Positions 40,291 to 50,315 of a stretch of 64,000 nt of DNA are shown here, piece after piece. The notes below the pieces were generated by a model that was not told the DNA's origin, did no database searches, and worked only from the letters and a program-made list of their open reading frames with translations. This DNA is from Thermoanaerobacteraceae bacterium. Lineage in GTDB: Bacteria; Bacillota; JADQBR01. The stretch is from the NCBI GenBank assembly GCA_017656305.1, contig JACDOG010000004.1, positions 124,001-188,000 on the forward strand. The letters are read 5' to 3'. The position numbers were made by a program, and so were the translations under genes. Positions within the stretch are counted from its first letter, which is position 1; each line of letters opens with the position of its first letter.

Positions 40291-42036
40291 TTAATTGGCT
40301 TCCGCATCAGTGTTCTCTATACTGCCTGTCCTGTCAGTTTCATGCTCTTTAGCAACGTCAGGTAGCGTCGCCCGCCAGATACCACGGGTACCGCCGGGCT
40401 TGGCCCAGTCAAACAGCAGCTGCTGGGAGTCATCCAGCCAATCTACCCAGATTTCCCCATCTGCATCAGCTTCCGGTGTAATCTGGCATATCTGGTCCAC
40501 TGTCAGGTCTTCCTTGACAAACAATACGTACAGCACACCATTCTCATCAGTAAAGGCAATTTTCGAACCATCAGGCGACCACTTAACCAGCCTGCCACCG
40601 CCCAGCGTAGTCAGCTGGACCATGCGGTTCTGCGCCAGGTCAACCAACCAGATGCCCCTATCTCTTTCCGCTTTGGGTGACATCTGACCAATATTAACCG
40701 CCAGCATATCGCCACCTGGAGCCCAGCTGGGCACCATGGACTGTGCAGCAAAACTGCGCGTCACTGCTTTCGGATCACTACCGTCCTTATTGACCACGTA
40801 AATCTGGTTAACAGTCTTCCCGTCTTCTTCACTCATGGAACGGAAGTAGGCTATTCTCTCTCCCTCGGGCGACCAGGCAGGATTGGTTTCCCGGGCCGGC
40901 GTCTTGGTAATCACCCTGTTATTGCCTTCCGCATCAATAGCCATAATATCAATATTACCTGCTCTGGTAGTCAGGTACACAATTTCGCCTTGAGAGGACC
41001 AAACCGGATTATAGGCCCACAGGTCTTCCTTATCCTGCTGCACTCTTTCCAGGGCTTTTCCGGTGGTATCCAAAGTCATATTGGTCCCGTAACCATCTTC
41101 CAAATTATTTACCCATATTTCCAGGTAGCCGTTACGTTTAGTAACATACGCTATTTGGGAATGGTCATAGGACCAAACGCCTCCGCCCTGCATCAGCGGC
41201 AGGCCATACTGCCCCGCAGCCACCATTTTGCTTTCTTTTCCGTTGAAAGTGGTCTCCCAAACAGTATACCGGTCTTCGCCTTTGCTGCGCTGGGATAGGT
41301 ACAGTATCCGGTCCTCACCATCAAAAACCGGGTGGGTACTAGCAAGCTCCCGGTCTGTCACAACCGGTGTCAGGATAACCGTAAAAATGGGTTTTACCGC
41401 GATGTTCTCGCTAATCTTTTTATTCTGCTTTTCCTGCTCATGAGTTATAGTTTTATCGATACTACCGGTTTTTTTCGGTATGCTGGGTACAGTTTCACTT
41501 TCCCGCGGCGTCTCCCGCTCCGGCTCAGATGGCTGCTCCTCACTGGTTTCCTTGGTCTCTTCCTGCCCGTCGCCTTCCTTGGTGACAATTTGCTGCTCGA
41601 TTTTCGGCTTGTTCCCCGGACTGCCGGGCACCAGTCCCTGCAGCTGGCTATTGCCATACATAAAGAGAATACCTATCACCAGAAAAACTGCTATATATGA
41701 AGCGGGCACCAAAACCCTGGTTTCCACGTCCCGCAGTGCCTCCAGCCACCGGCGCAGAGAAAACCTCTTCCGGCTCTCCGGCTCCACCTCTGTCCCGGCG
41801 GAAAAACCGGTACTGGTGTCCGGAATTTGCGCCATAACCAGCTGTGTAAAATCAGCCGGCGGTTCCACAGGAGTACACGTTTCGTCCAGCAGCTCATCCA
41901 GTTGACGGGCTATATTCAGTTCCTTCTGGCAGGAGGGGCAAACCGACAAGTGCTGGTAAAGCACTTGTTCCTGCATCTCGGTAAGCCTGCCGTCCAAATA
42001 ACTGTGGATATATTGTTTAGCTTCTTGACACTTCAC
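40291..42036 (-). CDS. Membrane anti-sigma factor with zinc-finger and beta-propeller
   Basis: A 581-residue single-pass protein. Residues 1-40 form a zf-HC2 anti-sigma zinc finger (HLSVCPSC: HxxxCxxC), cytoplasmic. One membrane helix lies at about 111-128. A low-complexity, charged linker rich in Glu, Pro and Lys (about 140-200) leads to a C-terminal TolB/PD40-type beta-propeller from about 215, with repeats such as ETNPAWSPEGERIAYF and RLVKWSPDGSKIAFTDENG. It overlaps the sigma gene by 20 bp. Presumably the propeller senses an envelope signal and the finger holds the sigma factor; the signal is unknown. Confidence 0.88.
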   Translation of the reverse strand: MKCQEAKQYIHSYLDGRLTEMQEQVLYQHLSVCPSCQKELNIARQLDELLDETCTPVEPPADFTQLVMAQIPDTSTGFSAGTEVEPESRKRFSLRRWLEALRDVETRVLVPASYIAVFLVIGILFMYGNSQLQGLVPGSPGNKPKIEQQIVTKEGDGQEETKETSEEQPSEPERETPRESETVPSIPKKTGSIDKTITHEQEKQNKKISENIAVKPIFTVILTPVVTDRELASTHPVFDGEDRILYLSQRSKGEDRYTVWETTFNGKESKMVAAGQYGLPLMQGGGVWSYDHSQIAYVTKRNGYLEIWVNNLEDGYGTNMTLDTTGKALERVQQDKEDLWAYNPVWSSQGEIVYLTTRAGNIDIMAIDAEGNNRVITKTPARETNPAWSPEGERIAYFRSMSEEDGKTVNQIYVVNKDGSDPKAVTRSFAAQSMVPSWAPGGDMLAVNIGQMSPKAERDRGIWLVDLAQNRMVQLTTLGGGRLVKWSPDGSKIAFTDENGVLYVLFVKEDLTVDQICQITPEADADGEIWVDWLDDSQQLLFDWAKPGGTRGIWRATLPDVAKEHETDRTGSIENTDAEAN

Positions 42037-42604
42037 GTTTGCCCCCCCTTTCCAGGACGAGTTTCAGTTTCTTCTGCAGTAATGCCTTGCCGCGATACAA
42101 CCTGGTCTCAACCGTGGTCACCGGTACCCCCATTGCCTCAGCAATCTGCTGGTAGCTGAATTCCTCCAGGTACCGCAGCACTATGGGAATGCGATATTTT
42201 TCCGGCAGCTGCTTGATCGCCTCCCTGACCAACCGCTGGGTTTCCCGGGCTTCACAGTGTTCTTCCGGTTCGTTGCCCGTAGCTGGTCGCAGCGGTGTAA
42301 AGTCTATAACCTTTTCCAGGGATACTTCATTGCTGGAATTTCGTTTCAGTGCCGTATAGCAGTAGTTTGTAGCTACCTTATACATCCAGGAAAAGAACTT
42401 GTACCTGCCATCAAATTTATCCAACACCTGGTACAGGTGTAAAAATACTTCCTGAGCCAGGTCCTGAGCTTCATTAAAATCATTGGTTAACCGGAACGTC
42501 AAACTGTATATTTGCTTTTGATAGCGGCGCACTATCTCGGCAAATGCTTCCCGATCACCGTCCAAACACCGCTTAACCAGTACTTCGTCTGCCAAATGTT
42601 GCAT
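42017..42604 (-). CDS. ECF RNA polymerase sigma factor
   Basis: A 195-residue ECF sigma factor. Region 2 (about 10-80) has the FAEIVRRYQKQIYSLTFRL and EAQDLAQEVFLHLYQ segments. Region 4 (about 130-180) has LPEKYRIPIVLRYLEEFSYQQIAEAM with the helix-turn-helix VPVTTVETRLYRGK. Its gene overlaps the anti-sigma gene, the usual arrangement of such pairs. A vegetative-type promoter lies upstream; no autoregulatory ECF promoter was recognised. Confidence 0.95.
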   Translation of the reverse strand: MQHLADEVLVKRCLDGDREAFAEIVRRYQKQIYSLTFRLTNDFNEAQDLAQEVFLHLYQVLDKFDGRYKFFSWMYKVATNYCYTALKRNSSNEVSLEKVIDFTPLRPATGNEPEEHCEARETQRLVREAIKQLPEKYRIPIVLRYLEEFSYQQIAEAMGVPVTTVETRLYRGKALLQKKLKLVLERGGKREVSRS

Positions 42605-42663
42605 ATGTATTCTCCTTAAGCAAGCTTTTTAAACAGCAGCTCAACAAGCTCCTTCATTCATAA

Positions 42664-42692
42664 ATACTACCTTACTCCAGAAAATCTTGCAA
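42664..42692 (-). promoter_or_regulatory. Promoter of the ECF sigma/anti-sigma operon
   Basis: TTGCAA (42687-42692) and TAGTAT (42664-42669) on the minus strand are 17 nt apart, 60 bp upstream of the sigma gene. It resembles a sigma-A promoter. Confidence 0.55.
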
Positions 42693-42746
42693 AAAAATTT
42701 TCGTTATAAATATTGGCAATAAAAAAATGACCTGGTTACCCAAGTC

Positions 42747-44432
42747 TCACCGTATTTTCCCGTCTCTTATCAGGCCGATAACCATCCACACCCCCAGAAT
42801 GGACGCAATGCTGAAGCTGATAAGGCCAAAGAGCAGGTAACCGGGCTTATCAAGCAAAATTATCAGCGCCGAGCTGATCATCATGGCCACAATAATCAAA
42901 CTTATGGCCAGGCGGCTGGAAACCACATCCAGCTTGTCGTAAAAAGGCTCCAGACCCCTGTGTACAAATATGGTCATCAGTTCCCCCCTGGCCAGGTTAG
43001 CAATGACGCGGGCCACATCCTGGGGAAACTCCATCAGCCCTTTCAAAAGATTGGCACTTCGCTTGTAAAACTGTTCCTGACTGAAGGAGGGCTGCAGGTG
43101 GTTTCTCATGTAATGTACCGCCAGGGGACGCGCTACCTCAACCACATCCAAATGGGGGTCAAACTGTCTGGCCAGGCCTTCTGCAGTCAGCATGGCCTTT
43201 CCCAGGAGAAAAAAACTACCCGGCAGCTTAATCCCGTGATTTAAAGCAATATCAATCATTCCATTTATCAGGCGACTAAAACTAATCCCGTCCCGGAGAC
43301 CGGCTGCCCGGTCCAGCATTTCTGATATATCCTGGTAAAGGTGCTCCTCGTTCACTTTCCGGGTCATCACCCCGAGTTTCTTAGTGATATTGACAACGGC
43401 ACACGTATCTCGCTCGCTAATGGCAATCATCAATTCGGCCACGGTAAACCGAAACTCTTCATTCAGCCGCCCGGTAATACCAAAATCCACCAGTCCCAGC
43501 CTGCCATCATCCAACAGGAAAATGTTCCCGGGGTGAGGGTCGCCGTGAAAAATCCCCTGCCGGAAAAACGGTACCAGAACCGTTTGGAGAACCCGTTCCG
43601 CAAACTGCCGTCCTGCTGCCTCATCGCGGTTTGCTGCCAGTACTTCTTTAGCAGGGGTCCCCTCCACCCACTCCATGGTCAACACCTGCTCAGTAGTATA
43701 ATCCCAGTAAACCCGGGGTACCTTTATTGGGGTATCGGCAAACACCTCCCGAAAGCGGTCCATATTCAGCGCTTCCACGGTAAAATCCAGTTCCCGTCTA
43801 ATCTGACGGCTAAATATTTCACGAATTTCCGCCACGTCGCATATCTGGCCAAGAATTGATCGCTGCAGTACTCCCTGCAAATCCTCCAGCACTGCCAGGT
43901 CCTTCTCCACCAGTTTTTTCAAGTGAGGTCGGCGGATTTTTACCGCCACCTGCTGCCCGCCCGGAAGCTCCGCCTTGTGTACCTGAGCAATAGAGGCACT
44001 AGCCACCGGTTGGTAATCAAAAAAAGAAAAAATTTTCTCCGGGCCGCATCCCCAGGCCTTATTAATTTGCCGGCGCACTTCCGCCGGGCTGAAGGCCCCT
44101 ACCCTGTCCTGAAGTTTTCCCAGTTCTTCAGCATATTCTTTGGGCACCAGGTCCGGCCTGGTGCTGAGCAGCTGCCCCAGTTTGATAAAAGAAGGTCCTA
44201 AATCTGCAAACAGCATCCTTACCCGCTGGGGCATGGTAAGCTCTTTCTGCCGCAGGTCCGCCGTCGCGGTGGGCTTGGGATAAGACGGTAAAATACGCTG
44301 CCGCCAGTAGGTCAAACTGCGAATCCCTCGCCTCTGAAATAAAAAACTAAAGCCATGGCGGCTTAGAATACGAAAAATTTCGCGGTAGCGTTCTCTATTT
44401 TGATATTTTCTGTATAAATTTTGAAATTGCAT
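42747..44432 (-). CDS. ABC1/UbiB-family atypical kinase
   Basis: A 561-residue protein with the UbiB (ABC1/ADCK) kinase-like fold. The KxGQ-type motif is in FIKLGQLLSTRPDLVP, the Ala-rich nucleotide loop in YQPVASASIAQVHKA, the Lys of VAVKIRRP, and the metal-binding HGDPHPGNIFLLDDGRLGLVDFG. Two hydrophobic helices at the C-terminus anchor it in the membrane. UbiB proteins support isoprenoid-quinone synthesis in other bacteria. In this organism a menaquinone or lipid role is possible but unproven. The ATG at 44432 has AGGGG upstream. Confidence 0.92.
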   Translation of the reverse strand: MQFQNLYRKYQNRERYREIFRILSRHGFSFLFQRRGIRSLTYWRQRILPSYPKPTATADLRQKELTMPQRVRMLFADLGPSFIKLGQLLSTRPDLVPKEYAEELGKLQDRVGAFSPAEVRRQINKAWGCGPEKIFSFFDYQPVASASIAQVHKAELPGGQQVAVKIRRPHLKKLVEKDLAVLEDLQGVLQRSILGQICDVAEIREIFSRQIRRELDFTVEALNMDRFREVFADTPIKVPRVYWDYTTEQVLTMEWVEGTPAKEVLAANRDEAAGRQFAERVLQTVLVPFFRQGIFHGDPHPGNIFLLDDGRLGLVDFGITGRLNEEFRFTVAELMIAISERDTCAVVNITKKLGVMTRKVNEEHLYQDISEMLDRAAGLRDGISFSRLINGMIDIALNHGIKLPGSFFLLGKAMLTAEGLARQFDPHLDVVEVARPLAVHYMRNHLQPSFSQEQFYKRSANLLKGLMEFPQDVARVIANLARGELMTIFVHRGLEPFYDKLDVVSSRLAISLIIVAMMISSALIILLDKPGYLLFGLISFSIASILGVWMVIGLIRDGKIR

Positions 44433-44596
44433 GGCCCTGCCCCTAAAAATTTTTTTCCAAATCATTGCTAGTATGGATACTTTTTTGCCTTTTTTATGCA
44501 TTGACAGCAATAATAGGCAGCCTGTCTTCGCTGAAGAATATCTCGGGATGTTCGGGGAAAATTAATGATAACACGTGTTTTATAGGAGGGATAAAG

Positions 44597-44962
44597 TTGG
44601 GTGAACAAACCATTTTAGCTACGTTTCCCAGCAGCAGTAAAGCGCTGGCAGCTCAAAAGGAATTAAAAGAACATGGCTTTAACATTACGCAAGTTGACCA
44701 TGTTGGCAAGTTTTCCAGTGAATCCAATACTGACTACAACAACCCGCTTTCCGGGCGTTCCAGTCTTTCCGGCTTAACGGAGTATTCAGGCGCCAACCTT
44801 TCCAGGGATGTGGGGCCATTACTGGCGGTAGATAATGCAGCCAGCGGTTATGCAGCAGATACAGAACTTGCTAATTTGAGTATTCTGCTTACTGCAGTGG
44901 TCCCGGAAGAAAAAACAGATGAGGCAATGGAGATTATCAAAAATCATGGTGGTACAACTTAA
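44597..44962 (+). CDS. Small conserved protein of unknown function
   Basis: A 121-residue protein read from TTG with GGAGGG upstream. It starts with a strand-helix unit (TILATFPSSSKALAAQKELKEHGFNITQVD), has a Ser/Gly/Asn-rich middle, and ends with LTAVVPEEKTDEAMEIIKNHGG. The two ends look like the halves of a small alpha/beta (ferredoxin-like) fold, as in general stress proteins of the 17M type; that likeness is by eye only. No signal peptide. It is divergent from the UbiB-type gene and convergent with trpA, with a shared bidirectional terminator. Confidence 0.65.
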   Translation: MGEQTILATFPSSSKALAAQKELKEHGFNITQVDHVGKFSSESNTDYNNPLSGRSSLSGLTEYSGANLSRDVGPLLAVDNAASGYAADTELANLSILLTAVVPEEKTDEAMEIIKNHGGTT

Positions 44963-44968
44963 AATTAA

Positions 44969-44990
44969 AGGCCCGACATTGGTTGGGCCT
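44969..44990. terminator. Bidirectional terminator between trpA and the small plus-strand gene
   Basis: A 9-bp stem with one G-T pair (44969-44977 with 44982-44990) and a 4-nt loop. On the minus strand it is followed by a T-rich tract, so it probably ends the trp operon; on the plus strand the tract is weaker. Confidence 0.75.
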
Positions 44991-45054
44991 GACTTAAATT
45001 TGCCTTAGGCTTTATGAACTCAGAACTCAAAATTGGCGAAAAAGCCACTGTTCT

Positions 45055-45873
45055 TTAGATGTTAGAAATAGCTTCCTTGATTTGTGCCACAAATTGCTCC
45101 AGCTGTTCCGGCAGTATTTCAGACGGGTACTGTTCCACCAACTTAACCAGGGCACTGCCCATGATAACACCATCGAAAATGAGTGCCGCCTGTCGGGCTT
45201 GTTCTTTATTGCCAATGCCAAACCCAATCAATACCGGCAAATCGGTAATTTTTTTTACCCGGGAAACTTCTGCAGCCAACTCATTTCTCAAACTATCTCT
45301 CACCCCGGTTACTCCGGTAACCGACGTGTAGTAAATAAAACCGGAAGCATATTTACTGATTTCTTCCAACCTTCCCGTACCGGTAGTCGGAGCTGCTATA
45401 CCGATAACATGTAAACCTAATTCGGCTGCGTACCTGCGCAAGTCTCTACCGGCTTCTAAAGGCATGTCAGGTACGACAACACCATCCACGCCACATTTAA
45501 CGGCGGCTTCCACAAACCTATCCAAACCATAGACGTAAATAGTGTTGTAATATATCAGCAGCACCACGGGAGTGTCTTTCAGAGTACCGTCACTACGCAG
45601 GCCGGAAACCAGTGTTAAGACTTTATCCAAATTCACCCGGTTATTTAAAGCGCGCACGGAGGCGCGTTGAATGACGGGACCGTCGGCAAGCGGGTCAGAA
45701 AAAGGCACTCCCAGCTCAATAATATCTGCACCGCCGCGACGCATGGCTGCCATCAATTTGGCCGTATCTTCCAACGAAGGATCTCCTGCTGTTATAAAAG
45801 GCATAAACACTTTTTGTCCCTGTCTCTTCGCTACCATAAAGGCCCGGTCAATGCGGTTGCTACTATTGTCCAT
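45055..45873 (-). CDS. trpA: Tryptophan synthase alpha subunit
   Basis: Cleaves indole-3-glycerol phosphate to indole and glyceraldehyde 3-phosphate; indole is channelled to TrpB. From the ATG at 45873 it has 272 residues. [11 protein letters not shown], the active-site Glu in [19 protein letters not shown] with the second acid Asp, and [10 protein letters not shown] are all present. It overlaps trpB by 11 bp and is the last gene of the operon. Confidence 0.97.
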   Translation of the reverse strand: MDNSSNRIDRAFMVAKRQGQKVFMPFITAGDPSLEDTAKLMAAMRRGGADIIELGVPFSDPLADGPVIQRASVRALNNRVNLDKVLTLVSGLRSDGTLKDTPVVLLIYYNTIYVYGLDRFVEAAVKCGVDGVVVPDMPLEAGRDLRRYAAELGLHVIGIAAPTTGTGRLEEISKYASGFIYYTSVTGVTGVRDSLRNELAAEVSRVKKITDLPVLIGFGIGNKEQARQAALIFDGVIMGSALVKLVEQYPSEILPEQLEQFVAQIKEAISNI

Positions 45874-47104
45874 CAGCCGTATCCCCTTCCTTACAGACAG
45901 TATCGACATCCTTATCTCCCCTACCGGAGAGGTTTACAATCACAATTACTTCCCTTGCCGCATTCTGCCGGAAGTACGGGGCCATTTTTTCCAAATACGC
46001 CAGTGCGTGTGCGCTTTCCAGTGCAGGAATAATACCCTCTATCCGGCTTAACAGGTGAAAGGCACTCAAAGCCTCTCTATCAGTTACCGCCTGGTATTCC
46101 ACCCTGCCCGTATCCTTCAGCCAAGAATGCTCGGGACCAACTCCCGGGTAGTCCAACCCTGCAGAGATGGAATGGGCTTCTTGAATTTGACCGTACTTAT
46201 CCTGAAGCTGGTAGCTCAGTGCACCGTGCAGTACACCTTTTGTTCCCTTGGATAATGGTGCGGCATGCCGCCTTGACTCCAATCCTTCTCCTGCCGCTTC
46301 TACACCGATTAACCTCACACCCTTATCTCCTATGAAGGGATAAAATATCCCCATGGCATTACTGCCGCCGCCTACACACGCAATAATATAATCGGGCAGA
46401 CGTCCTTCCTTTTCCAAAATCTGTTTTCTGGTTTCTTCACCGATTACTTTTTGAAAATCACGAACCATCGTGGGATAAGGATGAGGGCCGACAACCGATC
46501 CGATGATATAATGAGTATCTTTAACATTTGTAACCCAATCCCTGATAGCTTCATTACAGGCGTCTTTCAAAGTCTGCGAACCGGTTGTCACCGGCTTTAC
46601 TTCAGCGCCTAGAAGCTGCATGCGATAGACATTTAAAGCCTGGCGCTCAATGTCTACAGCGCCCATATAAATGCAACACTGCAGTCCCAACAAGGCGCAG
46701 GCAGTAGCCGTTGCCACCCCGTGCTGCCCGGCTCCGGTTTCGGCAATAATCCGCTTTTTACCCATTTTTTTTGCCAGCAGCGCCTGTCCCAGCGCATTGT
46801 TAATTTTGTGTGCCCCGGTATGGTTAAGGTCTTCTCTTTTTAAGTAGACTTTTACTTGATAGTTTTCCGTCGAATATTTTTCCGACAGCCTGGAAGCTAA
46901 AAATAACGGAGTGGTCCTGCCACAATAGTCGTTAAGATAATACTGCAGCTCTGCCCAGAAACTGTCCTTTGCCGTGTAATACTGATACGCTTTTTCCAGC
47001 TCTTCCAGAGCTGGCATTAACGTTTCCGGTACAAACTGCCCCCCGTAGTCACCAAAATACCCGCTTTCTTTACCTTGCTTCGCTTCCACCCGAGAAAAAA
47101 TCAT
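45863..47104 (-). CDS. trpB: Tryptophan synthase beta subunit
   Basis: PLP enzyme that joins indole to serine. It has 413 residues, starts [21 protein letters not shown] and carries the PLP Lys100 in [14 protein letters not shown]. The [14 protein letters not shown] phosphate loop and the [10 protein letters not shown] ending are typical of the TrpB1 form. Its ATG has GAGG upstream and lies inside the 3' end of trpF. Confidence 0.98.
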   Translation of the reverse strand: MIFSRVEAKQGKESGYFGDYGGQFVPETLMPALEELEKAYQYYTAKDSFWAELQYYLNDYCGRTTPLFLASRLSEKYSTENYQVKVYLKREDLNHTGAHKINNALGQALLAKKMGKKRIIAETGAGQHGVATATACALLGLQCCIYMGAVDIERQALNVYRMQLLGAEVKPVTTGSQTLKDACNEAIRDWVTNVKDTHYIIGSVVGPHPYPTMVRDFQKVIGEETRKQILEKEGRLPDYIIACVGGGSNAMGIFYPFIGDKGVRLIGVEAAGEGLESRRHAAPLSKGTKGVLHGALSYQLQDKYGQIQEAHSISAGLDYPGVGPEHSWLKDTGRVEYQAVTDREALSAFHLLSRIEGIIPALESAHALAYLEKMAPYFRQNAAREVIVIVNLSGRGDKDVDTVCKEGDTADGQ

Positions 47105-47792
47105 GGTTTTTCACCTCTCCCTTTACGGCTTTAATGAAGGCAGCTATCTTTTCAAAGCTTTTTTTGCCAGGGCTTACTTCTATTCCTGACGACACGTCCA
47201 TCCCCAGCGGCGTAATGCGGGTTAACAACTTGCCAACATTACCGCTGTGAAGACCCCCGGCGATAATAACGGGTTTACTGGGCCAGCGGTTGGCAAATTC
47301 TATCGCCAACTCCCAGTTAAATATTTTTCCCGTTCCCCCTAATCTTTGTGGTACATAAGCATCCAGCAACACCGCATCCACGTATGGATGATAGGCGGGT
47401 ATTTGCTCAAGTACCTCCGGCCCGGAAACGGAAAAGGCTTTTACCAGAAAGGACCAGGAACTGCCTTGATCAACCGCCAGCATATTTCTTAGTTCCCGAC
47501 AGTAAGCGGCAGTTTCCTCACCGTGCAACTGAACAGCACCCAGCGAAACCTCACGATAAATCTGTACTACCTGCTGCAACGGTTGGTTGGCAAAAACACC
47601 TACAGCACAGTGTTTTCTTGTTTTGACTACCCCGGCAATCTTTTTTGCCTGCTCCACAGACACATATCTGGGAGTATTCTTAACAAATACCAGGCCGATA
47701 GCATCTGCCCCCTGCTTTAATGCATACTCTGCCAGGCAAGCATCAGTCATCCCACAGCACTTAACCAACGGACGGGTCACAGGTTTCACCAC
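47070..47792 (-). CDS. trpF: Phosphoribosylanthranilate isomerase
   Basis: Amadori isomerase of the Trp pathway. It has about 240 residues, somewhat longer than most. [27 protein letters not shown] carries the catalytic Cys, and the Asp appears in [19 protein letters not shown]. The start is uncertain: a GTG at 47792 has AGAGG 10 nt upstream, the GTG at 47789 is close behind, and a TTG at 47828 is possible. The gene overlaps the end of trpC and of trpB. Confidence 0.93.
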   Translation of the reverse strand: MVKPVTRPLVKCCGMTDACLAEYALKQGADAIGLVFVKNTPRYVSVEQAKKIAGVVKTRKHCAVGVFANQPLQQVVQIYREVSLGAVQLHGEETAAYCRELRNMLAVDQGSSWSFLVKAFSVSGPEVLEQIPAYHPYVDAVLLDAYVPQRLGGTGKIFNWELAIEFANRWPSKPVIIAGGLHSGNVGKLLTRITPLGMDVSSGIEVSPGKKSFEKIAAFIKAVKGEVKNHDFFSGGSEAR

Positions 47793-48612
47793 CCGGAACC
47801 GACCTCTTACCGTTCCTGTACCTGTCAAACGTGTCCTTAAAACCTTTAATAATTGCCGCGGGTCTACTGCAGGTCATCAACACTTCACCCACCAGCACCC
47901 CATCATAACCAGCAGCGGCTATTCTTTTTATATCAGCAGAGTTTTTGACCCCGCTCTCCGCTATTGTTACTGTTTCCTCTGGCAGCCGCTTTGCCAGGCG
48001 AATACAGGTATCCAGGTCCACTGTGAAGCTGCTTAAATTGCGATTATTAACACCGACCAGCGGCGGAGAGAACTTCATCACCTTATCCAATTCCCGTTCA
48101 TCATGCACTTCTACCAAACAATCCATCCCCAATTGTTGTGCTTCATAGTACAATGCCTGCAGCTGCCTGTCGTCCAATAAAGCTGCTATCAGTAACACTG
48201 CTGAGGCGCCGGCAGCACGTCCGCGGTATATCTGCCACGGGTGAATAATAAAATCCTTTTGCAGTACAGGCAGTGTCGTCTGTTCCTTAACCTGTGCCAG
48301 CTTTTGGTAACTGCCATCGAAATAATACCGTTCAGTAAGAACAGAAATAGCAGTGGCACCTCCCCTTTCGTACTCTGACACCCTGCTTTTCAGGTCGTAA
48401 TCTGCAGTTAATCTTCCCCGAGAAGGAGAGGCATACTTAATTTCAGCAATAATTTTACAGTCCGATCCTCCTTCCATCACCTTTTGAAACCTGTTCGGAG
48501 CCGCCGCCTGACTTGCTATCTGTTTTTCCAAAATTTTTAACGGTATTGCTTCCATTCCTTCAGCTACTTCCTGCTTTTTCAATGCCAGTATTTTTCGTAG
48601 AAAACTAAACAT
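47761..48612 (-). CDS. trpC: Indole-3-glycerol phosphate synthase
   Basis: Closes the indole ring by decarboxylation. From the ATG at 48612 (CGGAGGAC upstream) the protein has 283 residues. It has IAEIKYASPSRG with the catalytic Lys, VLTERYYFDGSYQKL, VLQKDFIIHPWQI and NNRNLSSFTVDLDTC, the landmarks of this TIM barrel. The longer reading to 48729 is rejected. It overlaps trpD by 8 bp. Confidence 0.97.
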   Translation of the reverse strand: MFSFLRKILALKKQEVAEGMEAIPLKILEKQIASQAAAPNRFQKVMEGGSDCKIIAEIKYASPSRGRLTADYDLKSRVSEYERGGATAISVLTERYYFDGSYQKLAQVKEQTTLPVLQKDFIIHPWQIYRGRAAGASAVLLIAALLDDRQLQALYYEAQQLGMDCLVEVHDERELDKVMKFSPPLVGVNNRNLSSFTVDLDTCIRLAKRLPEETVTIAESGVKNSADIKRIAAAGYDGVLVGEVLMTCSRPAAIIKGFKDTFDRYRNGKRSVPGGETCDPSVG

Positions 48613-49678
48613 GAGCTGTCCTCCGTTGTATACCGAAGTTTTCCCGGTCCCTGTCAAGGCTTTTCCGGCGCAGCTCCCGGGTAACTGAAACCAACTGCTC
48701 CAACTTGCGCTCGGCCAATCCTTTGTCAATTAATTCAGTTGCAAAAGCCAGTCCCTCTTTAAGACTGCACACCTTGCCTGCAACATAAAATGCGGCAGCA
48801 GCATTTAACAGCACTACTTCTCTCCTGGGCCCCCGTTCTTCACCGGATAATATCTTTTTGGTAATTTCTGCGTTCTCCTGTGCAGTACCGCCTATTAAAT
48901 CATCTATTGTACAGCAGTTTAGACCCAATTCTCCGGGTAAAATCCGGTAGCTGGTCACCGTACCGCTGCTAATCTCACTAACATAAGTAGGCCCGGTTAA
49001 GGTAATCTCGTCCATACCGTCAGACCCGTGCACTACCATGGCACGCTCAACACCCATATTTTTCAAAGCATTAGCCAAAATACCGGTTAACCGGCGCTGG
49101 TAGACACCGACTATTTGAAACTTAGCAGCAGCAGGGTTGGTCAGGGGACCCAGTAAATTAAAGATGGACCGAAACCCCAACTCCTTTCGGGGCCCCGCCG
49201 CATACTTCATTGCTTTATGAAATGTAGGAGCAAACAAGAACCCAATTCCTACCTCCTCCAAACAAAACCGCACCAATTCAGGCGGGAGGGTAATATCTAC
49301 CCCCAGGGCTTCCAAAACGTCCGCACTGCCGCTCCGACTGGATACAGAACGGTTTCCGTGCTTTGCCACCGGCACTCCACCGGCTGCCACCACCAGTGCT
49401 ACCGTGGTGGAAATATTAAAGGTATTTAAATAGTCACCGCCGGTTCCACATGTGTCTACCACAGACTGCCTAATAAAAAAAGGAGCCGCTTTCGCCCGCA
49501 TGGCCTTGGCACAGCCGGCTATTTCTTCGGGAGTTTCTCCTTTCATTCTCAATGCTGTCATAAAAGCCGCTATTTGGGCAGGAGTAGCCTCCCCGGCCAT
49601 AATTAAACTCATGGCTTCCTGCGCTTCATTTTGGGATAAATTTTGCCCGCCAATAAGTTTATTAATAGTTGCCTGCAT
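48605..49678 (-). CDS. trpD: Anthranilate phosphoribosyltransferase
   Basis: Adds PRPP to anthranilate. It has 357 residues with the PRPP loop VDTCGTGGDYLNTFNIS, the KHGNRSVSSRSGSADVLEALG segment and GPRKELGFRSIFNLLGPLTNP. The ATG has GGAGAG upstream. It is a stand-alone enzyme here; the trpG glutaminase is a separate gene 70 bp upstream. Confidence 0.98.
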   Translation of the reverse strand: MQATINKLIGGQNLSQNEAQEAMSLIMAGEATPAQIAAFMTALRMKGETPEEIAGCAKAMRAKAAPFFIRQSVVDTCGTGGDYLNTFNISTTVALVVAAGGVPVAKHGNRSVSSRSGSADVLEALGVDITLPPELVRFCLEEVGIGFLFAPTFHKAMKYAAGPRKELGFRSIFNLLGPLTNPAAAKFQIVGVYQRRLTGILANALKNMGVERAMVVHGSDGMDEITLTGPTYVSEISSGTVTSYRILPGELGLNCCTIDDLIGGTAQENAEITKKILSGEERGPRREVVLLNAAAAFYVAGKVCSLKEGLAFATELIDKGLAERKLEQLVSVTRELRRKSLDRDRENFGIQRRTAHV

Positions 49679-49748
49679 ATTTTCTCTCCTCTCCTTTACT
49701 CTACTCAGCTATTCTCTTAAAAAAACTTTCCTCTAAACAGAAAACCGC

Positions 49749-50315
49749 CTAATGATAAAAAAAGTTACTAATCAGCCTCTTTCCTTCCCTGGTTAAAATG
49801 GATTCCGGGTGAAACTGCACACCCCATACGGGGTACTTCCGGTGTTTAACAGCCATTATCTCACCGTCCTCTGTTTCAGCCAAAACACCAAGTTCAGAAG
49901 GCAAGCCATCACGCGACGCTAGCAACGAGTGATATCTTGTGGCTGCAAAGGGATTAGTTAGCCCTTGAAAAATGCCTTCTTGGCTGTGATAAATACGTGA
50001 CACTTTACCGTGCACCGGTTTAGAAGCCTTTATCACCTTCCCGCCGTAGACCTCCACTATGCATTGATGTCCCAGGCAAACACCTAAAATGGGAACAGCC
50101 GGTCCGAAGTACTCTATGAATTCTTTAGAAATTCCAGCTTCTGCAGGGGTACCGGGGCCGGGCGAAATAACTATGTGGCTGGGCTTGATATTTACAGCTT
50201 CATGTAAAGTGACCCGGTCATTACGTTTTACCACCATGGGCAGTCCCAATTCCCCTATCATTTGTACCAGGTTATAAGTAAAGGAATCATAATTATCTAT
50301 TACCAAAACATTCAT
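49749..50315 (-). CDS. trpG: Anthranilate synthase glutaminase subunit
   Basis: Provides ammonia from glutamine to the TrpE active site. It has 188 residues. The nucleophile Cys80 lies in LGVCLGHQC and the His-Glu pair in VQFHPESIL. The ATG overlaps the stop of the aroF-trpE fusion gene by 4 bp, so the two subunits are made together. In Bacillus this subunit is also shared with folate synthesis; whether that holds here cannot be seen. Confidence 0.96.
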   Translation of the reverse strand: MNVLVIDNYDSFTYNLVQMIGELGLPMVVKRNDRVTLHEAVNIKPSHIVISPGPGTPAEAGISKEFIEYFGPAVPILGVCLGHQCIVEVYGGKVIKASKPVHGKVSRIYHSQEGIFQGLTNPFAATRYHSLLASRDGLPSELGVLAETEDGEIMAVKHRKYPVWGVQFHPESILTREGKRLISNFFYH

